A stretch of 18,107 bases of DNA, taken from NCBI GenBank assembly GCA_011048645.1, contig DSDR01000235.1, positions 1 through 18,107 of the forward strand, given 5' to 3'. The stretch is from Phycisphaerales bacterium (GTDB lineage: Bacteria > Planctomycetota > Phycisphaerae > Sedimentisphaerales > Anaerohalosphaeraceae). The notes beneath the pieces were generated by a model. The model had not been told where the DNA came from and did not search any database. It worked only from the letters and a program-made list of their open reading frames with translations. A program made the translations under genes and the position numbers. Positions 7,232 through 14,763 of this stretch are shown piece after piece; the first letter of the stretch is position 1, and each line of letters starts with the position of its first letter.

Positions 7232-8343
7232 AAATTCTGATGCTCAATTATGAATATCCGCCCGTCGGCGGCGGCGCCGCGCCGATTACGGCGCAGCTTT
7301 GCGAGCATCTCGTCCAACAGGGACATTCTTTAGACGTCGTGACGATGCGCTACGGCAGCTTGCCGCATACCGAAGTGGTCAACGGCGTGCGCATCTTTCG
7401 AACACCGTCCTGGCGCGCCCGCCCGGACATCTGCCGCACCGGCGAGATGGCCACCTATCTGCTCGGCGGACGAAAACCCGCCACAGCGCTGGCGCGGGAA
7501 CATCGATACGATCTCATTCACGCGCATTTTATTATCCCGACCAGCCCGCTGGCCCGCGCCATTCGCCGCCGCACCGGCATCCCGTATCTGGTTACCTGCC
7601 ACGGCAGCGATGTGCCCGGCTACAACCCGGATCGCTTCGGCGTGCAGCACAAACTGCTGCTGCCGTATTGGAAACGGCTCGTTCGCAGCGCCGACGCCCT
7701 GGTCAGCCCCAGCGAAAATCTGAAACAACTGATGCTCAGTCATTGTCCTGATTTGAACATTCAAATCATCCCCAACGGCTATGAACCGGCCGGATTCAAT
7801 CCGGCGCGCCCGCGCAAAAACAACATCCTGCTGTGCAGCCGCCTGTTCCCGCGAAAAGGTTTTCAATACGTCATCGAGGCCGTCAAGGATCTGACGCTGG
7901 ACTGGCAGGTACACATCATCGGCGACGGGACGTATCTGGAACAACTCAAAGCCAAAGCCGACGGCTCCAAAACCCCCGTCATCTTTCACGGCTGGCTGGA
8001 TCGCGATTCGGCCGAATTCAGGGAATTGTACGAGACCAGCTCGATTTTTATCCTGCCCTCAGAGGCGGAAAATTTCCCCACCGTCCTGCTGGAGGCGATG
8101 AGCGCGGGCCTGGCCGTCATTGCCAGTACCGCCGGCGGCTGTCCGGAAGTCGTCGGCGACGCCGGCCTGCTCGTCCGACCGCGCAATACAGACGAAATTC
8201 GCCGCCAGTTGCTTCGGCTCATAGCCGATCACGCACTTCGAGCCAATGTGGTAAAAAAAGCCGCTGAACGGGTCAGGCTGTTCTCCTGGCAAACGATCAC
8301 ACAGCAGCACCTGAACCTGTATCAATCCCTCATTGCCCAATAA
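7228..8343 (+). CDS. GT4-family glycosyltransferase
   Basis: This 371-residue enzyme has the two-domain GT-B layout. The N-terminal domain opens with MKILMLNYEYPPVGGGAA, a glycine-rich loop typical of the family, and includes DLIHAHF and VTCHGSD. The C-terminal donor domain has SRLFPRKG (Arg205, Lys210), IIGDG and PSEAENFPTVLLEAMSAG, which carries the E-x7-E pair (Glu281, Glu289). Such retaining cytoplasmic transferases use nucleotide sugars to build glycans or glycolipids. The start overlaps the upstream stop by four bases (ATGA), so this is the third member of the operon. The substrate is unknown. It is not obviously truncated and lacks a membrane helix. No terminator hairpin follows, so read-through into pdxJ is possible. 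Confidence 0.87.
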   Translation: MKILMLNYEYPPVGGGAAPITAQLCEHLVQQGHSLDVVTMRYGSLPHTEVVNGVRIFRTPSWRARPDICRTGEMATYLLGGRKPATALAREHRYDLIHAHFIIPTSPLARAIRRRTGIPYLVTCHGSDVPGYNPDRFGVQHKLLLPYWKRLVRSADALVSPSENLKQLMLSHCPDLNIQIIPNGYEPAGFNPARPRKNNILLCSRLFPRKGFQYVIEAVKDLTLDWQVHIIGDGTYLEQLKAKADGSKTPVIFHGWLDRDSAEFRELYETSSIFILPSEAENFPTVLLEAMSAGLAVIASTAGGCPEVVGDAGLLVRPRNTDEIRRQLLRLIADHALRANVVKKAAERVRLFSWQTITQQHLNLYQSLIAQ

Positions 8344-8393
8344 AGACAATCCCTAAACACAACAAGAACACGTTTACATTTTCCATCTTTTCC

Positions 8394-8421
8394 TTGAAGC
8401 TGTTGCTTGTGCCGTTATAAT
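8394..8421 (+). promoter_or_regulatory. Promoter for pdxJ-dapA
   Basis: A perfect -10 box TATAAT (8416-8421) lies 16 bases after TTGAAG (8394-8399). Transcription would start near 8428, about 26 bases before pdxJ, leaving just enough leader for its AAGGA ribosome site at 8441. The 110-bp gap at 8344-8453 has no other evident element. Confidence 0.65.
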
Positions 8422-8453
8422 GAACTGTTCAAATCCGCTTAAGGAAAAACAAA

Positions 8454-9176
8454 ATGGCTTTACTGAATGTCAACATCGATCACGTGGCGACGATTCGTCA
8501 GGCCCGCCGGACCGACGAGCCGGATCCGGTCTGGGCGGCGGTGCAGTGTGAGCTGGCCGGGGCCAACGGCATCACCGTGCACCTGCGAAAAGACCGCCGC
8601 CACATCAACGACCGCGACGTGCGGCTGCTCAAAGAGACCGTCGCCTGCAAGTTCAACCTCGAAATGGGAATGGACGAAGAAATCATCAAAATAGCCGAAA
8701 AAATTCGTCCGGATCAGGTCACGCTCGTGCCCGAAAACCGCGCCGAGCTGACCACCGAAGGCGGTCTGGACTGTGTCGGCCAATTCGATCGCCTGACCGA
8801 GGTCGTCAAGCGGATGCACAAAAAGGGCATTCTCGTCAGCACCTTTATCCTGCCGGACGAACGGCAGATTCTGGCCTCGGCCGAGGCCGGCTGCGATGCG
8901 GTCGAACTGCATACCGGCCCCTATGCCAACGCCAAAACCGACGCACAGATCGAAAAACATCTCAACGAGCTGCGCGACGGTCGTGATACGGCCCTGGCCG
9001 CCGGGCTGGTCGTTCACGCTGGACACGGCCTGACCTATCGCAACATCCGGCCCGTCGCACGCATCGAAAAACTCGGTGAATTCAACATCGGCCACAGCAT
9101 CGTCGCCCGCGCCGTCCTGGCGGGGCTGACCCGCGCGGTCGAGGAAATGAATAAACTCATCAGACAACCGTTTTAA
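8454..9176 (+). CDS. pdxJ: Pyridoxine 5'-phosphate synthase PdxJ
   Basis: PdxJ condenses 1-deoxy-D-xylulose 5-phosphate with 3-amino-2-oxopropyl phosphate to give pyridoxine 5'-phosphate, the last ring-forming step of the DXP-dependent vitamin B6 pathway. The 240-residue protein is a standard-length TIM barrel with all family blocks: NIDHVATIRQARR at the N-terminus, HLRKDRRHI (His43, Arg45), NLEM (Glu70), TLVPE, ELHTG (Glu151), VVHAGHGL (His191) and FNIGHSIV. The usual Glu in HLREDRRHI is Lys here, a non-catalytic position as far as I recall. AAGGA lies 8 bases upstream of the ATG. The gene is followed after 22 bp by dapA. PdxJ implies the DXP-type B6 route rather than the PdxS/PdxT route. 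Confidence 0.97.
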   Translation: MALLNVNIDHVATIRQARRTDEPDPVWAAVQCELAGANGITVHLRKDRRHINDRDVRLLKETVACKFNLEMGMDEEIIKIAEKIRPDQVTLVPENRAELTTEGGLDCVGQFDRLTEVVKRMHKKGILVSTFILPDERQILASAEAGCDAVELHTGPYANAKTDAQIEKHLNELRDGRDTALAAGLVVHAGHGLTYRNIRPVARIEKLGEFNIGHSIVARAVLAGLTRAVEEMNKLIRQPF

Positions 9177-9198
9177 CCCTGCACTTTCAGGAGACCGT

Positions 9199-10077
9199 AT
9201 GATGTTTACCGGTTCATTTGTCGCTTTAATTACCCCGTTCAGTGATGGACAAATCGATTTTGAGACGCTCGATGAACTTGTGGAGTTTCACCTCGACAGC
9301 GGCACCGACGGCATCGTCCCCTGCGGCACCACCGGCGAATCGCCGACGCTCAGCCATGAAGAGCACAAAGCCGTCATTGAACGCGTCGTCAGCATCGTCG
9401 ATGGGCGGATTCCCGTCATCGCCGGCACCGGTTCCAACAGCACCGCCGAGGCCATCGAGCTGACCACTCACGCCCGCAAAATCGGCGCCGACGGCTCGCT
9501 TCAGGTCTGCCCCTACTATAATAAACCCACCCAGGAAGGCCTCTATCAGCACTTCAAGGCCATCGCCGAAGAGGTCGATATTCCGCTGGTGCTGTACAAT
9601 ATCCCCGGACGCTGCGGCGGCAGCGGCCTTGCGGCCGAGACCATCATCCGACTGGCTGAACTGGAAAACATCGTCGCGGTCAAAGAAGCCTCCGGCGGAC
9701 TTGACCTGGCCAGTGAAATCGCCCTGTCCACGGATCTGACGCTGCTGTCCGGCGACGATTCGCTCACCCTGCCGATGGCCTCAGTCGGCGGCAAAGGCGT
9801 CATCAGCGTCGTCGCCAATATCGTGCCGGCCGATGTCAAGGCGATGACCGATCTGATTCTCGAAGGCGATTTGACCTCGGCGCGCAAATGGCACCAGAAA
9901 CTCTTTGCGCTGGCCAAGAATATGCTCGGCCTGGCGACCAACCCCATTCCGGTCAAAACCGCCATGGCCATGCTGAATATGGCTTCCGATGAGCTGCGTC
10001 TGCCGATGACGCCGCTGACCGCCGACCAGAAGACGCAACTCAGACAATGCCTGAAAGAGTACGGCCTGCTGACCTGA
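9199..10077 (+). CDS. dapA: 4-hydroxy-tetrahydrodipicolinate synthase DapA
   Basis: DapA joins pyruvate and aspartate semialdehyde in the first committed step of the lysine/diaminopimelate pathway, which also feeds peptidoglycan. The 292-residue barrel is full length. Visible motifs are PCGTTGESPTLSHEEH (Thr44, Thr45), PYYNKPTQEG (Tyr107), LYNIPGR (Tyr133, Arg138) and VAVKEASG (Lys162, the Schiff-base lysine). Together these match true DapA rather than the wider aldolase superfamily: Arg138 is the residue that binds the aspartate semialdehyde carboxylate. AGGAGA lies just upstream of tandem ATG codons at 9199 and 9202, either of which could serve. It shares an operon with pdxJ. The convergent gap after it (10078-10173) shows no clear terminator. 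Confidence 0.95.
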   Translation: MMFTGSFVALITPFSDGQIDFETLDELVEFHLDSGTDGIVPCGTTGESPTLSHEEHKAVIERVVSIVDGRIPVIAGTGSNSTAEAIELTTHARKIGADGSLQVCPYYNKPTQEGLYQHFKAIAEEVDIPLVLYNIPGRCGGSGLAAETIIRLAELENIVAVKEASGGLDLASEIALSTDLTLLSGDDSLTLPMASVGGKGVISVVANIVPADVKAMTDLILEGDLTSARKWHQKLFALAKNMLGLATNPIPVKTAMAMLNMASDELRLPMTPLTADQKTQLRQCLKEYGLLT

Positions 10078-10173
10078 CGCAGCCGGCAGCCGTGTTGCCG
10101 AAATAACTATCTCCCGCAAACAACGTCGCGGTTTGGTTGTGGATTTATACCGCAAAATCGCGTGTGCACAGCA

Positions 10174-10515
10174 TTATTTTTTTTCCGCTTTCGGCTTGAT
10201 ATAAATATATCCTTTGCCCCTGCCGACGGACTGAAAACAATTATACTGATGCAGATAAAGGGTAACCGTACTGACCGTCAAGCCGGTTTTTTCGGCGATT
10301 TCCTGCTGCGACTTGGGACGTGAACTCATCACCTTGCACAGTTTATACGGGCCGGAACCGACTTTTGGATGATCTTGTTTGACCACATCCTTTTTGGTTT
10401 GAATGCCCTGGACAATCGCGTTGATCTGCGTATCCAGAGCCTGAACTTTTTCCATCAATTTGGCGCGCCGGGCGGTCAAATGCTTAAGCTGCGTGAGCTG
10501 TTTTTTGTTTTCCAT
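10174..10515 (-). CDS. Small coiled-coil and winged-helix protein of unknown function
   Basis: I do not recognise the family of this 113-residue basic protein. Residues about 3-42 are a Lys/Gln/Leu-rich likely coiled coil, and a short Lys-rich linker follows. Residues about 55-108 read as a helix-turn-helix with a winged-helix end: SQQEIAEKTGLTVSTVTLYL looks like helix-turn-recognition helix, and GRGKGYIYIKP like the wing hairpin. This suggests a DNA-binding dimer, but it could also be a protein-interaction domain. GGAG lies 8 bases upstream of the ATG, and a good promoter lies 50-80 bases upstream. It sits downstream of the V-type ATPase operon on the same strand and converges with dapA. No partner gene points to its target. 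Confidence 0.75.
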   Translation of the reverse strand: MENKKQLTQLKHLTARRAKLMEKVQALDTQINAIVQGIQTKKDVVKQDHPKVGSGPYKLCKVMSSRPKSQQEIAEKTGLTVSTVTLYLHQYNCFQSVGRGKGYIYIKPKAEKK

Positions 10516-10567
10516 CTCAGAATCTCCGCATTAAAAGATTAGATTTTTTTCAAAATTGGCATCGCCC

Positions 10568-10596
10568 ACCATAAGACCCATTCAAGACAATGTCAA
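10568..10596 (-). promoter_or_regulatory. Promoter for the small winged-helix gene
   Basis: On the minus strand a perfect -35 TTGACA (10591-10596) is 17 bases from TATGGT (10568-10573, four of six). Transcription would start near 10561, about 45 bases before the start codon at 10515. The -35 overlaps a short dyad GACA-T-TGTC. The rest of the gap at 10516-10675 shows only a seven-base C run (10611-10617) and no gene. Confidence 0.6.
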
Positions 10597-10675
10597 AAGA
10601 ATTCCGCAAGCCCCCCCGATGAAGACAGGAAGTCCGCGATAGCGCCCCCTTAAGATGCTGAATGTGTGCGGTATG

Positions 10676-11293
10676 TTATCCGCGGATGATGTCGGCAATA
10701 ATCATCAGACGACTGATGTTGTCGCGCTCGGACTCGCCGAGTTTACTGTAAATGTAGCGAATCGTTTCCTTCAATTCCGGGATGACGACATGCTCAAGCA
10801 CGTTGACCCGGCGACGTGTGGTTTGCAGTTCCGCCGCCAGCAGTTGGGCCTGCTTTTCCGCCTCGGCCAGCTCGATCAGGTTGTCAAACGCCCGTTCCAG
10901 CGCCCGCAGCGCCGCATCCAGTTCCCCGCTGGTGGTCCCGAAGCCGTAGCACATAATATCGCCTTCGATTTCCTTGGCCAAACGAGGCACTTTGACGCTC
11001 ATAATCGATGCAAAACTCAGCGCCAGCCGGAATGTTTTGGTCGGGATTTCCATCGCCGCCCGGATATTCTCCGGCTCCATCGTCGCGCGGGCCATCATAA
11101 ACCGCCGCGTGGTTTCGAGCAGCTCCTGTTCGACTTGTTTGCGCAGGTCTTTGAGCGTGCGGGCAATCTGCACCAATTGACGGCTGATCTCATCGCGCTT
11201 TTCACTGAGCAAACGATGTCCGCGAGCGGCCAACTCCACTCGCCGCCGCAATTGAAGCAATTCCATTCGTGTCGCATTGACGTTTTGAAGCAT
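10676..11293 (-). CDS. V/A-type ATPase subunit D
   Basis: Subunit D is the long coiled-coil rotor shaft that turns inside the A3B3 head and links it to the membrane ring. The 205-residue protein has the family's opening block NATRMELLQLRRRVELAARG followed by LLSEKRDEI. It has long alpha-helical heptads at both ends and the C-terminal RRRVNVLEHVVIPELKETI block, all in the expected order and at the usual length (about 200). It is the last ATPase gene on the minus strand, 85 bp after subunit B. No strong terminator hairpin is visible after its stop. The ATG at 11293 has a weak AGAGAAAG ribosome site. Confidence 0.95.
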   Translation of the reverse strand: MLQNVNATRMELLQLRRRVELAARGHRLLSEKRDEISRQLVQIARTLKDLRKQVEQELLETTRRFMMARATMEPENIRAAMEIPTKTFRLALSFASIMSVKVPRLAKEIEGDIMCYGFGTTSGELDAALRALERAFDNLIELAEAEKQAQLLAAELQTTRRRVNVLEHVVIPELKETIRYIYSKLGESERDNISRLMIIADIIRG

Positions 11294-11309
11294 ATCAATA
11301 ACTTTCTCT

Positions 11310-11373
11310 TTAGCTACGAATCACCAAATTAACGCAACACAGGCTTGGCTGCGCTACGTTCATTCGCGGCTAA
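11310..11373. repeat. Imperfect inverted repeat between ATPase subunits B and D
   Basis: TTAGCtaCGAAT (11310-11321) and ATTCGcgGCTAA (11362-11373) are 12-base arms complementary at 10 positions, with two central mismatches. They enclose 40 bases that hold a smaller AACG/CGTT pairing. The element fills most of the 85-bp gap. It could be an mRNA hairpin that tunes B versus D output, or a decayed dispersed repeat. Confidence 0.5.
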
Positions 11374-11378
11374 AATGA

Positions 11379-12758
11379 TTATTTTCTGAATTTCGGCATA
11401 TACTTGTCAATCAGCGCCTGATCAATACGCTTCAGTTCCGCGTTCTCAAACATACTCAGCAGTTCCCACCCCAGATCCAGCGTCTGCTCGACGGTGCGAT
11501 TCTCATAATATCCCTGCGAGATATAGCGGCCTTCGAATTCATTGGCAAACCGCATATACTTCTGGTCGTCTTCGGAAAGGGCCGCCTCGCCGAGAATCGT
11601 CGCCAGCTCCTGCGCCTCTTTACCGCGGGCATAGGCGGCGTACAACTGGTTGTACAGCGCCGCGTGGTCATCGCGGGTCTTGCCCTCGCCGATGCCCTTG
11701 TCCTTCAGACGCGACAGGCTCGGCAGCACATCCACCGGCGGCAGCACGCCCTTGCGGTACAGCGGCCGGCTCATAATAATCTGCCCTTCGGTAATGTAAC
11801 CGGTCAAATCCGGCACCGGGTGGGTCTTGTCGTCTTCCGGCATCGTCAGCACCGGCACCAGCGTAATCGAACCGGTCTTGCCCTTGACCCGTCCGGCCCG
11901 CTCATAAATCGTCGCCAGGTCGGTATAAAGATACCCGGGATAGCCGCGACGACCCGGCACTTCTTTGCGAGCGGCGCTGATCTCGCGCAGCGCCTCGCAA
12001 TAATTGGTCATATCATTGAGAATCACCAGCACGTGCATATCTTCCGCAAACGCCAGATATTCCGCCGCCGTCAGCGCCACCCGCGGCGTAGCAATCCGCT
12101 CAATGGCCGGGTCGTTGGCCAGATTGATAAACAGCGCCGCACGCTCGATCGCGCCGGTCTGCGTCAGGTCGTTGATGAAGAATTGCGCCGCCTCAAACGT
12201 AATGCCCATCGCCGCAAACACCACCGCGAACGCCTCGCCCTTGCCGCGCACCGTCGCCTGACGCGCAAGCTGGGCGGTAATATCATCATGCGGCAGACCG
12301 GAACCGGAAAAAATCGGCAGCTTCTGCCCGCGGACCAGTGGATTCAAGCCGTCAATCGTGCTGATGCCCGTCTGAATAAACTCGTTCGGATAGTCGCGGG
12401 CAAACGGATTGATGGGGTTGCCGTTGATGTTCAGCTTTTGGGTCGGGATGATCCGCGGCCCGTCGTCTTTGGGTATGCCCGTGCCGCTGAAGACGCGACC
12501 CAGAATGTCTTTCGATACCGCCAGCTCCATCGGCTTGCCCAGAAACCGCACGGTCGTATCGCGGACATTGATGCTCTCGGTGCCCTCAAAAACCTGCACC
12601 AGCACCTTGTCGTTTTCCACCTGAAGAATCTGTCCGTGCCGTATCGAGCCGTCGCCAAGCTCGATATCCACGATATGCCCGTATTTGGCGTTCTGGACGC
12701 CTTCAACCAGCATCAGCGGACCGGCAATCTCCGACACCGTCTTATATTCTTTCAGCAT
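11379..12758 (-). CDS. V/A-type ATPase subunit B
   Basis: Subunit B is the regulatory, non-catalytic partner of A in the A3B3 head. The 459-residue protein has normal family length. It replaces the P-loop with SGSGLPHDD (about residues 151-159), the hallmark of B against A. It also has NDPAIERIATPRVALTAAEY, the block YTDLATIYERAGR and PSLSRLKDKGIG, whose Arg is in the position of the arginine finger that completes the A-subunit active site. I chose the ATG at 12758 because AGGAG lies 6 bases upstream; a longer frame to 12797 adds 13 residues foreign to the family. It follows subunit A by 94 bp in an AT-rich gap. Confidence 0.96.
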   Translation of the reverse strand: MLKEYKTVSEIAGPLMLVEGVQNAKYGHIVDIELGDGSIRHGQILQVENDKVLVQVFEGTESINVRDTTVRFLGKPMELAVSKDILGRVFSGTGIPKDDGPRIIPTQKLNINGNPINPFARDYPNEFIQTGISTIDGLNPLVRGQKLPIFSGSGLPHDDITAQLARQATVRGKGEAFAVVFAAMGITFEAAQFFINDLTQTGAIERAALFINLANDPAIERIATPRVALTAAEYLAFAEDMHVLVILNDMTNYCEALREISAARKEVPGRRGYPGYLYTDLATIYERAGRVKGKTGSITLVPVLTMPEDDKTHPVPDLTGYITEGQIIMSRPLYRKGVLPPVDVLPSLSRLKDKGIGEGKTRDDHAALYNQLYAAYARGKEAQELATILGEAALSEDDQKYMRFANEFEGRYISQGYYENRTVEQTLDLGWELLSMFENAELKRIDQALIDKYMPKFRK

Positions 12759-12764
12759 TGCATA

Positions 12765-12769
12765 CTCCT
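12765..12769 (-). promoter_or_regulatory. Ribosome binding site fixing the subunit B start
   Basis: AGGAG on the minus strand lies 6 bases before the ATG at 12758. It falls inside the frame if translation began at 12797, so it supports the shorter protein. Confidence 0.75.
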
Positions 12770-12817
12770 GTTCAAATAATGGCATATCAAAAAGCAAAAT
12801 TTAAATCCCTGCATTGC

Positions 12818-12852
12818 CTTTTTGCTTTCTGATTTTTAATCTTTGATTTTTG
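12818..12852 (-). repeat. Short period-7 A-rich tract after ATPase subunit A
   Basis: Directly after the subunit A stop codon the minus strand reads as five in-phase heptamers: CAAAAAT, CAAAGAT, TAAAAAT, CAGAAAG, CAAAAAG. The consensus is YARARAK. The periodicity then fades before the subunit B ribosome site. The tract has the same unit length as the longer array at 14672-14755 but a more A-rich unit. Confidence 0.55.
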
Positions 12853-14628
12853 TCAGGCCGCGACCGGACTTAATCCCTTGATCTGCTCGTTAACCTTATC
12901 TTGAATCGCCGTTATTTTTCCTACGTCGTCATTCGGCAGATACTTGGCGCGGGCGATCTCCTCGCGCACCGACAGCTTAAACAGATCGGACGTTTCAATG
13001 CCGTTCTCAATGGCTGCCAGTCCCTGCTGGTGGAAATGCAGAATCAGCCGAAGCATCTCGTATTGTTTATCCACCGGACTGAAGGTATCCACCTCATGGA
13101 ATGCGTTCTGATGCAAAAAGTCCTCGCGGATGCTGCGGGCCGTCTCGAGCGTCATCCGGTCTTTGGCGCTGATGGCCTCGGCGCCGACCAGACGCACGAT
13201 CTCGGCCAGTTGCGATTCCTGTTCCAGAATGCCCATCGCCTCCTGAACCATCCGGGCAAATTCCCTGCCTTTGGCCTTGTCTTCAAAGGTGTCCGGCAGG
13301 TACTGCTTATAGAACGAATAGCTCGTCAGCCAGTCAATCGCCGGAAAGTGCCGCTGCTGAGCCAGTCGCGACTGCAGCGACCAGAACACCTTGACCACAT
13401 GCAGCGTCGCCTGCACCACCGAATCGGACAAGTCGCCGCCGGGCGGGCTGACCGCCCCGATGATCGACAGCGCCCCTTCACGCTTCGGCGAGCCGGTACA
13501 CACCACGCGCCCGGCACGCTCATAAAACGACGCGATCCGAGCGCCCAGATAGGCCGGATAGCCTTCTTCGGCGGGCATCTCTTCCAGTCGCGTTGAAATC
13601 TCGCGCATCGCCTCGGCCCATCGGCTGGTGCTGTCGGCCATCAGCGCGACCGAATAGCCCATATCGCGATAGTACTCGGCAATCGTGATGCCGGTATAGA
13701 CAGACGCCTCCCGCGCGGCCACCGGCATATCCGAGGTATTGGCGATCAGCACGACACGCCGCATCAACGGCTCGCCGCTGTGCGGATCTTTCAATTCCGG
13801 AAACTCCATCAGCACGTCGGTCATCTCATTGCCGCGTTCACCGCAACCAATATAAACCACCACATCCGCATCAATCCACTTGGCCAACTGGTGCTGCACG
13901 ACCGTCTTGCCGGTACCGAACGGCCCCGGGACACACGCCGTGCCGCCTCGGGCAATCGGAAAAAACGCATCAACGACCCGCTGGCCGGTAATCAGCACGC
14001 TGTTGGGATTGAGCCGCTGCTGATTCAATCGCGGCCGACGGACGGGCCATTTCTGAAGCATCTTCAACTCGGTCTTTTGGCCGTCCGCCCCGACCACCGT
14101 CCCGATGACCTCATCAATGGTAAACTCGCCTTCGCGCAGACCGTCAAGCTTGCCCGATACCCCGGCCGGTATCATAATCTTATGCAGCACCAGCGACGAT
14201 TCCTGCACCTGACCGATCACGTCGCCGGCCTTGACCTCCGCGCCGTTGTCCATCGTCGGCTCAAAGGCCCACCGGGTTTCACGCTTCAGACCCGGAATAT
14301 CACTGCCGCGCTGAATGAAACTGCCCTGCTGCTCGACCAGAGTCTCCAGCGGACGCTGAATGCCGTCATAAATACTGGAGATCAGCCCCGGCCCCAGCTC
14401 CACGCTCAGCGGCGCGCCGGTATTGCGGACTTCTTCACCCGGCCCGATACCCGATGTGTCCTCGTACACCTGGATACTGGCGCGGTCGCCGTGCAGCTCC
14501 ACGATCTCGCCAATCAGATTCTCTGCGCCCACACGCACCACGTCGTACATTCGGGCGCCGACCATCCCTTCGGCAACGACCACCGGGCCGGCAACCTTGA
14601 TGATTTTGCCTGTTTTTGTTTCCGCCAT
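12853..14628 (-). CDS. V/A-type ATPase catalytic subunit A
   Basis: Subunit A hydrolyses or makes ATP in the A3B3 head. The 591-residue protein shows the family layout: an N-terminal beta-barrel (KTGKIIKVAGPVVVAEGM), the A-specific non-homologous insert (about residues 110-200, including ETRWAFEP), the Walker A loop GPFGTGKT (about 235-242), YIGCGERGNEM with the catalytic Glu near 264, then ADSTSRWAEAMREIS and RAGR. I chose the ATG at 14628 over a TTG at 14634 because AAAGG lies 7 bases upstream. Length and motifs are those of a functional enzyme. The insert separates it from F-type beta subunits. It follows subunit F by 135 bp; the gap holds a period-7 repeat array. Confidence 0.97.
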   Translation of the reverse strand: MAETKTGKIIKVAGPVVVAEGMVGARMYDVVRVGAENLIGEIVELHGDRASIQVYEDTSGIGPGEEVRNTGAPLSVELGPGLISSIYDGIQRPLETLVEQQGSFIQRGSDIPGLKRETRWAFEPTMDNGAEVKAGDVIGQVQESSLVLHKIMIPAGVSGKLDGLREGEFTIDEVIGTVVGADGQKTELKMLQKWPVRRPRLNQQRLNPNSVLITGQRVVDAFFPIARGGTACVPGPFGTGKTVVQHQLAKWIDADVVVYIGCGERGNEMTDVLMEFPELKDPHSGEPLMRRVVLIANTSDMPVAAREASVYTGITIAEYYRDMGYSVALMADSTSRWAEAMREISTRLEEMPAEEGYPAYLGARIASFYERAGRVVCTGSPKREGALSIIGAVSPPGGDLSDSVVQATLHVVKVFWSLQSRLAQQRHFPAIDWLTSYSFYKQYLPDTFEDKAKGREFARMVQEAMGILEQESQLAEIVRLVGAEAISAKDRMTLETARSIREDFLHQNAFHEVDTFSPVDKQYEMLRLILHFHQQGLAAIENGIETSDLFKLSVREEIARAKYLPNDDVGKITAIQDKVNEQIKGLSPVAA

Positions 14629-14671
14629 CGTCAAACCTTTATGTCTAATCCCATCGTTATGAACATCTCGC

Positions 14672-14755
14672 GCACATCTGACATCTCAAATCTGAACTCT
14701 AAAATCCAAAATTTGAACTTTGAATTCTCAATTCTAAATTCTAAATTCTGAACTC
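14672..14755 (-). repeat. Degenerate tandem heptanucleotide array, 12 units
   Basis: Read on the minus strand, 84 bases split without a gap into twelve heptamers: GAGTTCA, GAATTTA, GAATTTA, GAATTGA, GAATTCA, AAGTTCA, AATTTTG, GATTTTA, GAGTTCA, GATTTGA, GATGTCA, GATGTGC. The consensus is close to GANTTNA; positions 1-2 and 4-5 are most constant. The array fills most of the gap between ATPase genes F and A. It ends 43 bases before the subunit A start codon and leaves that gene's ribosome site free. The units are too short and too degenerate for a CRISPR array. Confidence 0.85.
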
Positions 14756-14763
14756 TCCCCTCG

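Noticed and set aside
10163..10184. TGTGCACA palindrome followed by a T-run as a terminator for dapA
   Set aside because: The palindrome has no room for a loop, and the T-run is the reverse of Lys codons at the end of the small winged-helix gene.
10606..10640. C-rich run and nearby sequence as a terminator for the ATPase operon
   Set aside because: No stem with a following T-run could be found on the minus strand after the subunit D stop.
11664..12779. A 371-codon plus-strand open frame opposite ATPase subunit B
   Set aside because: The opposite strand encodes a full, conserved B subunit. The shadow is Arg/His-rich and has no recognisable domain. The same reasoning removes 13780-14751, 15343-16359 and 2847-3779.
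12759..12797. Upstream ATG start for ATPase subunit B
   Set aside because: The 13 extra residues do not resemble the family, and the AGGAG ribosome site is placed for the ATG at 12758.
14672..14755. Possible CRISPR array
   Set aside because: The units are seven bases, contiguous and degenerate, with no spacers and no cas genes in the window.
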